A DNA stretch of 64,000 nucleotides from Amphibalanus amphitrite. Taxonomy: Eukaryota > Arthropoda > Thecostraca > Balanomorpha > Balanidae. The DNA lies in contig NW_024881982.1 in NCBI RefSeq assembly GCF_019059575.1, positions 186,001 to 250,000 of the forward strand, read 5' to 3'. Shown here piece by piece: positions 25,401 to 37,400 of this stretch. Below the pieces are notes generated by a model, which was not told the DNA's origin, searched no databases, and was given only the letters and a program-made list of their open reading frames with translations. Every line of letters starts with the position of its first letter. Within the stretch, counting starts at the first letter, position 1. The position numbers were made by a program, and so were the translations under genes.

Positions 25401-28400
25401 GAAGAGGTAGGGGTCAGGGCTGACGGGAGAGGTGGGGGTCAGAGCTGACGGGAGAGGTAGGTAGGGGGTCAGAGCTGACGGGTAGACGGGTAGGTGGGGT
25501 CAGAGCTGACGGGACAAAGCTGATGGGTAGACGGGTAGGTAGGGGTCAGCACTAGTAGTGACCGGGGAGAGAGAGGTACTGGCAACAGAGGACGGAGGAG
25601 GGAGGGGACAGCACTGATGAACAGTTTATAGATCGCGGGAACGAAACATCTCTCAGACCCATGAAAACGGTACCATATCCAGAACCTTACAAACTACTCC
25701 TAAGATCTAACGGGTCTCAATAGCTTTAGCAGCGGCAGGCATACGTAAGAGTAACTGTGACGCTCTACAGTCGTGATTTGTGACTTCACACCCCTCCCTG
25801 CCCCCTCGGTCATCTGTGACAGCCGGCACACGCACCCGGTCGATGTCCATGATGAGCTTCTGGTTCTCGTCCTGCAGGATGAGCTTCTCGTGGTCGTGGC
25901 GGCGCCGCAGGTCGGCCAGCGCCTCGTCCTTCTCACTGACGGCGTCGTGGCGCACCTGCTCCTGGCGCTCCTTCAGCGAGGAGAGCTGCCGGAGGGGCGA
26001 GCCGGGCGCGTCAGAGCGGACAGGGGCGGGATCGATCAGTTGACACTTTCACCTGTAGTTGGCAACACGCCACTCAAATATTTTCCGGCCCGTAATATCT
26101 CCGCGGCACTCACCAAGACTGGCCAGTAGTGCCGACAAAGCTCCCTGCCGCCAACAGCAGTTGCTCTCCGCACCCCAGAGCTGCTGCTCCCACCAATCCC
26201 ATAGCTGTTCTCACACACCGACAACTGTCGCTCCCGGAAACCCATCTCCTGCAGTAGCGTGTCCCGCTCGTCCCCCCTCACCCCATCCACACACACATCC
26301 ACTTCCTGCAGTAGCGTGTCCCGCTCGGCGAGGCGCCCCCCTCCCTCTACCCACCTCCTGCAGTAGCGTGTCCCGCTCGGCGCCCCCTACCCACCTCCTG
26401 CAGTAGCGTGTCCAGCTCGGCGCCCCCTACCCACCTCCTGCAGTAGCGTGTCCCGCTCGGCGCCCCCTACCCACCTCCTGCAGTAGCGTGTCCCGCTCGG
26501 CGCCCCTACCCACCTCCTGCAGTAGCGTGTCCCGCTCGGCGCCCCCTATCCACCTCCTGCAGTAGCGTGTCCCGCTCGGCGCCCCTACCCACCTCCTGCA
26601 GTAGCGTGTCCCGCTCGGCGCCCCTACCCACCTCCTGCAGTAGCGTGTCCCGCTCGGCGCGCGACTCGGACACCTGCTCGGTGAGTCGCGCCACCTCCTT
26701 GGCCGTGCGGCTCTGGTGCTGCAGCAGCGCCTCGCGCGAGTCCACCTCCGCCCGCTCCAGCTCCGCCTTCAGCCTGCCGGCGACGGAGGGCGGCCAGGGT
26801 TACCCATCACCGCAGCCCAGCGCAGGGCAGGCTGGGACGGACCCGGTGCGAGAGAAACGTTCTTAATGTTGATGCATGCAACTTGAGATAGTTTGGATCT
26901 ACCAAATCGCGAGGTCCGAACCCGCTATGGCTCGTCATCAGCAGAGGGCCTGAATTCGTTGGAGCTAAAAAAAATCAAGAAGGAAACAGAACACTCCTTG
27001 AACAGCAACGGTTCAAACATTCAAACACAACAATACGCCATAATAGCGATGCCCCTTCCACAGCCGCTCGTTCCCCGCCCCTCCCTGTCCCCGGTCCGGT
27101 CGATACCGTCCGGCCGACCGTCGGCGGGCGGCGCACCTCTGCAGCTCGGCGCTCGAGTCGGTGGCGGCCGGCGCCGGGCCCGAGCTGCGCTGCCGCAGCA
27201 GCTCCAGCTCCTCGGCCGTGGCGCGGCCCGTCTCCTCGGCGCGCTGCCGCTGGCGCCGCTCGCGCGCCGACTCCTGCTCGGCCTGTTCGCAGCGCGCCTC
27301 CAGCTCGCGGCGCAGCTTCTCGCCGCGCCGGATGTCCTGCCGCAGCGCGTCCAGCTTCTGCATCGAGGTCTCCACCTCCTCCTCCTTGTCGCGCACCTGG
27401 CGGGAGAGCTTCTGCTTCTGGGCGCGCAGCTCCGACAGCCTGCGGCGCGGGGGGGGGGAGGGGGCGGTCAGAGGTGTCACAGTTCCCCACCCGGGTCCCA
27501 CCGTGTTGTTGGTGACACCGGACACCGCACCGGTCACCCGATAGCGTAGCGTAGGGCACAGTGAGCGGGGGGGGGGGATTAACACAAGCCGAGGGAGATG
27601 TGGGCGTTTGGCAGATTCGGAACCAGGCGAGAATAGCACATACACCGATACAATGTGTAAGCTGAGAGCTTGCAGGCACCTAGAAATGACAGAATAATTT
27701 ACCGGACGGCAGTTTTACGTGGGTTTTCTCATACACAATGACGTAACTGTCCAACTTCTGCATTTTACGGTAACAAATGAGAACACCAGTGACAATCCAC
27801 TGCACTCCAATGGGTTTGCGTTCTGCCAATGTAAAAAGGCCAACTGAAAAGAGTCCTGGTGACAGCTTCTGCGGAATCACGCATACCCCATCGCCCGCGC
27901 CATCGGCAGCGCCGATCGGCCCCCGGCCACTCACTTGTCGCTGACTTCGGCGTACTCTGACATGGCCAGTTTGCGCTGGGAGAGCGCGTCGGCCAGCTCT
28001 CTGCCCTGCAGCTGCAGCTTCTCCTGCGCCTCCTGCAGCTCGCGGCGCAGGCCGTCCCGGTCGGCGGCGGCCACCTTGAGCGAGCGCTCCAGCTCGCGCC
28101 GCTGGGAGGAGGCCTCCGACTCGGCCGTGTCTAGCTCCTGGCGCAGTAGGGTGGCGTCGGCCGTCTGCTGGCGCTCCCCGGCCAGCTGCAGCTCCAGCTC
28201 TGACACACAGACAGACACACAGCGGTCAGTGGGGTGGCGTCGGCCGTCTGCTGGCGCTCCCCGGCCAGCTGCAGCTCCAGCTCTGACACACAGACAGACA
28301 CACAGCGGTCAGTGGGGTGGCGTCGGCCGTCTGCTGGCGCTCCCCGGCCAGCTGCAGCTCCAGCTCTGACACACAGACACACAGACACACAGCGGTCAGT

Positions 28401-31400
28401 GGGGTGGCGTCGGCCGTCTGCTGGCGCTCCCCGGCCAGCTGCAGCTCCAGCTCTGACACACAGACACACACACACAGCGGTCAGTGGGGTGGCGCCGGCC
28501 GTCTGCTGGCGCTCCCCGGCCAGCTGCAGCTCCAGCTCTGACACACACAGACACACAGCGGTCAGTGGGGTGGCGTCGGCCGTCTGCTGGCGCTCCCCGG
28601 CCAGCTGCAGCTCCAGCTCTGACACACAGACACACAGCGGTCAGTGGGGTGGCGTCGGCCGTCTGCTGGCGCTCCCCGGCCAGCTGCAGCTCCAGCTTTG
28701 ACACACACAGACACACGGCGGTCAGTGGGGTGGCGCCGGCCGTCTGCTGGCGCTCCCCGGCCAGCTGCAGCTGCAGCTCTGACACACAGGCACACACACA
28801 GCGGTCAGTGGGGTGGCGTCGGCCGTCTGCTGGCGCTCCCCGGCCAGCTGCAGCTCCAGCTCTGACACACAGACACACAGCGGTCAGTGGGGTGGCGCCG
28901 GCCGTCTGCTGGCGCTCCCCGGCCAGCTGCAGCTCCAGCTCTGACACACACAGACACACAGCGGTCAGTGGGGTGGCGTCGGCCGTCTGCTGGCGCTCCC
29001 CGGCCAGCTGCAGCTCCAGCTCTGACACACAGACACACACAGACACACAGCGGTCAGTGGGGTGGCGTCGGCCGTCTGCTGGCGCTCCCCGGCCAGCTGC
29101 AGCTCCAGCTCTGACAGAGGGATTCGCGGGTCAGCGGACACGCACGGGTTGGACCAACATCAGTGTGGCGGCACGAGGGTTACTGCAGAGGAGGAGTGTT
29201 TGTCAGAGGTCGGACACAGGCGGGTCAGAGACTGGGGACACACGGCTCGCCGGCGGCGGCGGTACCTGGACGTCCACGTACCGTGTTTGTGCGTCTGCAG
29301 GGTGCGCAGCTGGTCTTTGAGCGTCTGCAGCTCCTCACTGTCGGGGACGTCCACAGACGGCGCGCCCTCGGCCAGCGGACCGTGCACGTGCGCCTGCAGT
29401 GTGCGCGTGGTGTCTGCGGGCGGCGGCGGGCGGTCAGCGGCACACACAGCGGCACCGCGGGACATTCACTGCGTACCTCAGCAAACCGAGTACCGGGGAA
29501 CCACAGGCGACTCGACACGACTTGCCCTCTGATAGCCCAATGTCGCACACACTTGTCATCAGCAGATCAAGATAACCAATCGGCTTCCGTTCTGACTGTC
29601 TTATAGAACTATTTTATCGAATGAGAGCCTCTTCAGAACCCATCCAAACACTTGAAAGCTCGGCCTGTACGTGCCGGACCAATTGAGGATGAACGGAACG
29701 GGGGCAGGTCATTGCGACATTGGACGGCTGGCTTTCGATAGTCTTGCTTTGTCGTTTATGAGATGGTCAATAGACGAATATCTCAAGAACCGAAAGCTAG
29801 TGAACCAGGAAAGTATCGTCACGCTGGACATATTGTTTCCTCTCTCTCCCCTCACTTGGGGGGGAGGGGAGGGGGAGGAGGAGCTCCCCGTCCCCCTTAC
29901 CAGCCAGCCGGCCACTAGGGTCCCCCTTACCTGCCAGCTGGCCACTAGGGTCCCCCTTACCTGCCAGCCGGCCACTAGGGTCCCCCTTACCTGCCAGCTG
30001 GCCACTAGGGTCCCCCTTATCAGCCAGCCGGCCACTAGGGTTCCCCTTACCTGCCAGCCGGCGGCTGAGGTCCCCCTCACCTGCCAGCCGGCCACTAGGG
30101 TCCCCTTACCTGCCAGCCGTCGGCTAAGGTCCCCGTTCTTCCTCCCTTACCTGCCAGCCGTCGGCTGAGGTCCCTGTTAATTCCCTGGAGGGATCTTCTG
30201 GTACTGTTAATTATAAATATATAGTTTCTTTATATTTTCTTGTAGTTGGAGTCTTCTTGAGTAATAGAGAAAGAAAGGACATCTTCTACGGGGTTTATTG
30301 CTTGAGTGACACTCTCATAGGCGGTATCTTAACGCAGAACATTACCGTTTCATTCGTGGTCACCAGCAATTCCTTATCGTAATATGCACTGTCTACATTA
30401 TATGAATATTTCTCTTTAATGTTTCACATGTGCTATTTCCTTAATATTTTCCCCCCGTTACGAAGTTTATGTCCTCCTTACTAACTAACTAAAACCTTGA
30501 CCTTTCTTCAATCAAAATATTTACAACAATTAAAACACCTCGCTCGCGTGATCATTTCCGGGAGCGCTCTCGGTAGAATATTCAACACCCTCCCCTTGAA
30601 AGAACTCTTTCAACATTTACATTCGCAAGGTACCTACGACATGGCGTAGTGTAGCAATATACACAGTACTCAAACACAGCACTTATTACATTTTCACAAG
30701 TTTAGTAATCGGACGCTGCACTAGTGTAACACCTCTGATGTTCAGAGTCACCGATCTCACCAAGCCGTCCTTTGACATCTTGACTGACTCGACCCTACCG
30801 ATGGGCCATTGGCCCCGTGGCACACTGTCGTCAACCATCAATACCAAATCGCCAACAGCCAGGTTTTGTCTAGCCGTAGCGGTGCTGGTGGACCGCTGCT
30901 GGAGCAGTGGAACGTACTCTCGACGCCAGCGCTTCCAGAACACATCTGCCATATAGCTCGCCTGTTTCCACATTTTCCGTTTGTCATTTTCAGATGCAGA
31001 GAAGACATTCAAGGGTGTCGTTCCGGAACTGGCCCCGAGTAAGAGTATGTCGTTTGGAGTGAGGGGCGGAGCATCGAGGGGGTCACTCGACGGCGAGACC
31101 AGAGGCCGGCTGTTCACTATCGCCTCGGCTTCACACAGGAACGTTTGCAGCGTCTCATTCTTCAGTGTTTTCGCGTGGAGCATCGTGTCCAGAATCCGTC
31201 TAACTGTTCTAATCATTCGTTCCCAGGCTCCACCATGATGAGACGCTCCTGGAGTGTTGAACTTCCAGTCAATGTCGTTGGCTAGCATCTCCTTTGCCAC
31301 CCACTCTTCCTTTTCCTCCAGCCGCTTCAGCTGTTCACGTAGTTCTCTGTGGGCTCCAACAAAGTTTGTTGCTCGATCTGATCTCAGGGTCTTGACGTTC

Positions 31401-34400
31401 CCTCTTCTAGCTACAAATCTTTTCAGCGCACAGATGAACGAGTCCGATGACAGATCCTCAGCCACTTCAATATGTATGCAGCGCACTGATAGGCAGGTGA
31501 AAATAACACCATATCGCTTAACTTGTCCTCGACCTTGGCTGACGTAGAAGGGTCCAAAGTAGTCTACCCCAGTTCTTGTAAACGGTCGCTCCCCCGCTGT
31601 GATCCTGTCGCCTGGAAGATTTGCCATCTTTTGTTTTTCCGTTTTCGCACGTAGCCGCTTGCAGGTGAAGCACGATTTAAGCACTCTCTTGACAGCCGAT
31701 GTGCTCTTCAAAATCCAGAACCTCTTCCTTAGTTCTGCCAAAACATGCTGTCGGCCAGCATGTCCTGTTCGTCTGTGGACGTCCTCGACAAGTAGCTTCA
31801 CATAGCTCGCATGACTCGGTAGAATGACTGGATGCTTAGCATCATATTCAAGAGCTGAATGTTGCAGTCTTCCGCCGACTCGGATGATGCCGTCTTCAAG
31901 GAAGGGGCTAAGTTTGCTGAGCTTGCTTGTTGCACGAATGTCTTTGCCTGAGTTCAAGGCCACCACCTCCTCTGGAAACGCAGCGGACTGTATGCTCATC
32001 ATAATAGCTCTCTCTGCTTCTCGGATGTCTTGAGTTTCCAGCAAAATCGTCTTCCTTTGCGTCGTGACTCCTTCCTCCTTACTTCGACGAATCAACTCCT
32101 GTTTCACCTTCAAGATCCACGCTACTGCTCGGAGAAGCCTGTGCCTGTCGCTGTAGTGTGCAGTGAGTTTCAGCAGTGGGTTTTGAAGATCATCCTCTTG
32201 AGTCGCATCATAAGCCTTCGCTGCACACACAGTCATCTTGACCTCCAGGTCATCTGTCGTGTCTTGTAACGCTTGAGGCGTTTCTGGCCACTGAGTTTCG
32301 ATTTTCCAGAGGTATTCTGGCCCTGTCAGCCACCTGTCACTCTGAGTTCCTCTTGACACATCGTCCGCCGGATTTTGAGAGCTGGGCACATGCCTCCACT
32401 GAGCAGGGTGTGAGCCGTCATGTATGATTGCCAGCCTGTTCGCAACGAATGTGTGAAATCTTGTTTTGCGGTTGTTGATGTATCTCAACACCGTAGTGCT
32501 GTCTGTCCAGAAGAACTCTTCTACTTCAACCGACAAGCGCTCCAACTGGGTCTTCAATGCACCCAGGATCAGTGCACTGAGTCTCACGCCTGTCACAGCG
32601 GCCATCATTTCGAGTCGTGGGATTGTTACCATTTTCAGAGGAGCCAGATGTGCCTTCCCTTTCAGAAAGCTCACCTGAACGGCACAGGCAGCGTTCGCCA
32701 GCCTGATGTATGACACAGCGCCGTAAGCTGCCTCGCTCGCGTCGACGAACGTGTGTATCTGACAAGTGGTGACACTCCCAAAGTCCCTATGCTTTATGCA
32801 TCGCGAGATGCTCAGACTGTCCAAGCCTTCCAGAGTCGAAAGCCAGCCATTCCAAGCTAGTTTGTCCTCTTCTTCCAGTTCAGCGTCCCAGTCCATCTGC
32901 TTCCGGGTCAACTCTTGCAGGAGACGACGTCCCTGTATCACGGTCGGTTCAGCCATACCTAGCGGGTCATATACCGAGCTCACCACAGAAAGCAAACCGC
33001 GTCTTGAGCAGGTCTTCACCTTCGCGCTCTTTATTTGTGGAGACAGCTTCAGAAGATCATGCTCTGGGTGCCATATCACCCCGAGCACCCTCTCGGTCGG
33101 CAGCTCATCCCAGAGGCCAGACCATTTCTTCATTTCAGTCGATCTGTCTTCGTTTTCGATGGCTTCTACCACGGCTGGGCTGTTCGATGCGAATTTAGTC
33201 AGATTGAACCCTCCCCGTTTGCACAGGTCCTTTAGCTCACTTGCTAGCGTGATGGCCTCTTCGTCTGTCGGAACTGATCGTAGCACGTCATCTACATAGA
33301 AGTTTTCATTGACAGTTGTCACGCACTCTTGCGAGAAGTCGTCACCCGCGTCGGCTGCAGTCTTTCTTAAAGCATAGCATGCCACGCTGGGTGAGCTTGT
33401 GGCCCCAAATAAGTGGACCGTCATTCGATAGTGACGAGCGCGACCACTGATGTCTCCGTTCTCAAACCAGAGGAATCTGATGAGATCTCGATCGGCTCTA
33501 TCGACCTTCACTTGGTTAAACATTCCTTCAACGTCGGCTGTGACCGCCACCCGTTCTAGCCTGAACCGCAGCAGCACGTCCACCAATGAATTCGTCTGAT
33601 CTGGACCAGTCAGGAGCATGTCGTTGAGTGATACGCCATTGTATCTTGCTGCGCAATCAAAGACAACGCGTATCTTGTCAGGTTTTGTCGGGTGATACAC
33701 TGCGTGATGTGGCAGGTACCACACTCGTCCATCTGCTCTTCTCTGTTCTTCTTCCGGCACTTCTTCTGCGTACCCCTTGTTGATCATTTCTTCCATAAAT
33801 CCTTTATAGTCCTCAGCAAGTTTTGCATCCTTTCGCAGTCGTGATCGGAGATGCTCCAGTCGGTTTTCGGCCATCTTCACATTCACTGGCATCCTCTCTT
33901 CTGGCGTTTTTGTTGGCAAAACAGCACTGTAATGGCCTTCTTGCATCTCCATTGAGGATTCAATTTTTTGAACCCATTCTTTGTCTTCCACTGATAGGCC
34001 TCTTCTTGTGCAGTGCAGTTTCTCCTCATATTCGCTGTCGTACATGTTACGCACCATTTCTTCGATGGACGCTCTCTCGTCTCTCACAGCCGCTCTACAC
34101 ACTGTGGTGTGCGACTTTCGTGATGGTGAATCAAGACCGCTGACCACCCAACCAAATCTAGTCAGCACCGCGTATGGGCTTCCGTCTACACTTGGAATCA
34201 CTCTCACTGGTTCCATGGCTAGGAACGCATTTGCTCCCAAGAGCAATCCAACTTCACTTATCTCGGGCTCTGGTAGCTCTAAATATCTGAGGTGATCCCA
34301 TCTTCTTACATCGTCTGTCTTGGGGTAGTCGCTTGGGTCGGCAGGTATATTCTCCAGGCTGAAGAGCTTTGGTAAGTCCATTCTGTTATCTCCGCACAGG

Positions 34401-37400
34401 TCCGTGATGTGAAGTCCTTCCACTTCCCGTGTTGGAATGCTGATGTCCTCCTGACCCACAGTCGTGATGGTCAGGTGCCTGCTGGGCTGTTTAATGCCGA
34501 GTTGATCCATCAAGCTTTCAGTAGCGAACGAATGGGTAGACCCACTGTCGAGGAATGCGAATGTCTTAATCTTTATGTTGCCGTTACAGACGATGACTGG
34601 GACCAGGGGTAGTGTGGGCCGATCTGAGTTTTCCGCTCCTGCAGTTCCGCACACTGTCGCACCAGTAGTACCGGTCCTCTCTTGTGGTGGCTGAGCTGTC
34701 TCTCTCGGTGGTCCAGTTTCATGGCCACGACTTTGAATGGCGAGTTCATGACGTCCTTGGTCTCGGTTCTCTCTCTGTGGGCGTTCCAGATGCATCGCAG
34801 TCGGATGACGCCTTTTGCATATTCTGCACTCAGCTCGTCTTCGGCAATCGGCGCTCATGTGACCTTGTCTTAGGCAAGAGAAACACAGGGACCTGCTCAT
34901 TGCGAACGCCTTTCTCTGCTCCGGTGAAGTAGCTCGAAGCTGCTCACAGTCGGCTGTGACGTGCCCTATAACGTCACAGAACACGCAGGCTGCCTGATTC
35001 TGGGTTTGGGCGGCTGCAACAATGGGCCTGGTGCGCCTCACACTGCTGCTGCCTGCTCTGCCTTGGGAGGGGAGCACTGCGCTGTTGTCGCGACTGTACA
35101 TGAGACGACCGTAGGTGGGATTGGCTGCTATCCTAGCCTCATCTCCAACAAACTTCACGACGTCTTCAAACTTCACTTCACGTCCCTGCCTCTCTTCAAT
35201 GTCATCAGCATGTCTCCTCCAACTGTTCAGCATAGTCTCCGGTAGCTTGCTGGTCAAAGATCGCATTGTTCTGGGATCTCCCATCATAAGCGAGGAAGAG
35301 CCGAGGGCATTTTTGCAGCTGAGCAGCAACAGCGCAAATCGGTCGAGCGCCTCGACATCGTTCGCCTTAATCGTACTGAACGAGTTAATACGATCCATGA
35401 ATGCTGATGCTATATGGCTAGGCTGGCCGTACCTCTTATTCAGCATTCTTATAGCCTCTTGGTATCCGTTCTCCAGATACATGCAACTTGTCACTATAGC
35501 GTGCGGTTTGCTGCCCGGTGTCATGTGCTGTTCAAGATAATAGAGCTTCTCTTGTGCGCAGTCCAGCTTTGAGGCTATCTTGAGCTGGAAACCCTTCATG
35601 AACTGAGCGAACTCGGTCACGTCTCCTCCGAATTTCTTCATCTCTATGATCGGTAAGCGCATCAGTGAGGCAGTTCGCTCGCGCTCTTGGGTCAGCTGTC
35701 TGTTGTCCGGCTCGGGGTTATCTGACGCGCCGTCGTCCCTGGCGAAGCTCACCCTGTTTGAGGACGTGGCAGGCTGGTCATCGATGACAGCCGCGCTCAT
35801 TGACTTGTCTCCACCGACACCAGACTCCGAGGTCGGCACTGGACAACGGTGAGATCCTTGCGAGGTATTACATTCGTTGACTGCGGCACCTGCCATTTCT
35901 TGATCCTGGAAACATTTAATAGCCTGCTCTCTAGCGGACACTTCTGCTATCTTGGCTTCCAAATCTAGCAGTTCCTCTTTACGTTTAAGCTCGGCAGCCT
36001 GTCTTTCTATTTCTTGTTTTTCCTTAACGGCCTTCAAACGTGCCAGCAGTCCAGCTCTGGCGGCAGCTTCATCTGCCTGTCGCAAAGTCAGAAACTCTGA
36101 CGTCGTTACTCTTGTACCTGCTTGGGATACGCTGTCATTTGGCTCTACGTTGTCATGTTCTTCTAGAGCCTCTGCCAATCTAAGCCTAAGCTTTTCCTTA
36201 TTTCCCTGGCATGACAAACCTCGTGCCTTTAACTCGCGCTTCAAGTCCTTGACGCTCATATTTAGCAGCATCTTGCAGCTGGTCTTATAGCATCATTACA
36301 CGAAACGAATAGCAATAAAAGGACATGAATAAGATTCGTAAATTACCTTGTAGGAGCGCTGATCCATCCGCATCACATCAAAATTGAGTACCCTGTGATG
36401 CTTGAATAGGTAGATTTTACGTGGTCATATCGTTCGTATTTAATATAATGAAACTATTCCTTTGTTATGAGCAAGAACAAACTTCGTAACTGTTAATTCC
36501 CTGGAGGGATCTTCTGGTACTGTTAATTATAAATATATAGTTTCTTTATATTTTCTTGTAGTTGGAGTCTTCTTGAGTAATAGAGAAAGAAAGGACATCT
36601 TCTACGGGGTTTATTGCTTGAGTGACACTCTCATAGGCGGTATCTTAACGCAGAACATTACCGTTTCATTCGTGGTCACCAGCAATTCCTTATCGTAATA
36701 TGCACTGTCTACATTATATGAATATTTCTCTTTAATGTTTCACATGTGCTATTTCCTTAATATTTTCCCCCCGTTACGAAGTTTATGTCCTCCTTACTAA
36801 CTAACTAAAACCTTGACCTTTCTTCCATCAAAATATTTACAACAATTAAAACACCTCGCTCGCGTGATCATTTCCGGGAGCGCTCTCGGTAGAATATTCA
36901 ACAGTCCCCTTACCTGCCAGCCGTCGGCTGAGGTCCCGGTTCCCCCTCCCTTACCTGCCAGCCGTCGGCTGAGGTCCCCTTACCTGCCAGCCGTCGGCTG
37001 AGGTCCCAGTTCCCCTTCCCTTACCTGCCAGCCGTCGGCTGAGGTCCCGGTTCCCCCTCCCTTACCTGCCAGCCGTCGGCTGAGGTCCCCCTTACCTGCC
37101 AGCCGTCGGCTGAGGTCCCGGTTCTCCTGCTCCAGCCGGTGAATGCGCCGCTCGAACGCCGCTCGGCTCAGCTCGTCCAGGGCGTCAGCTCCGGCCGACG
37201 AGGGGGCCGAGATGAGGCAGCCCTCGTCACTGATCCGGCTGCCGCGGCGAAGGGCAGGGACACACGGTCAGACCACGGGCAGAGCCGCCGTCGGCGCACA
37301 ACAGGTCAGAGCTGCCGGTTCGCCGTCAGCCTGTCGCGAAACAACGCAATACGAAAAACACCAGGCTGGCTGTACTACGGGGAACATGTGTAAAGATGCG

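Larger units (their letters stand above)
30175..36903 (-). mobile_element. Complete BEL/Pao LTR retrotransposon in gek intron 8, same strand as the gene
   Basis: 6729-bp element with two 413-bp LTRs that begin TGTTGAATATT and end AATTAACA on the sense (minus) strand. A 5-bp target duplication, GTCCC, flanks it at 30170-30174 and 36904-36908; five bases is typical of BEL/Pao. A purine tract (AAGGGGAGGG) abuts the 3' LTR. The LTRs differ at a single position by eye (A at 30510, C at 36826) and the coding frame is intact, so the insertion looks recent. I see no TGG-type tRNA primer site immediately inside the 5' LTR. It sits inside the exon 8 donor-derived minisatellite. Confidence 0.96.

Noticed and set aside
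28131-29320. Long open frames of 160-280 codons over the exon 10 array
   Set aside because: Tandem copies of an exon start plus spacer; only the exon-proximal copy continues into conserved MRCK sequence.
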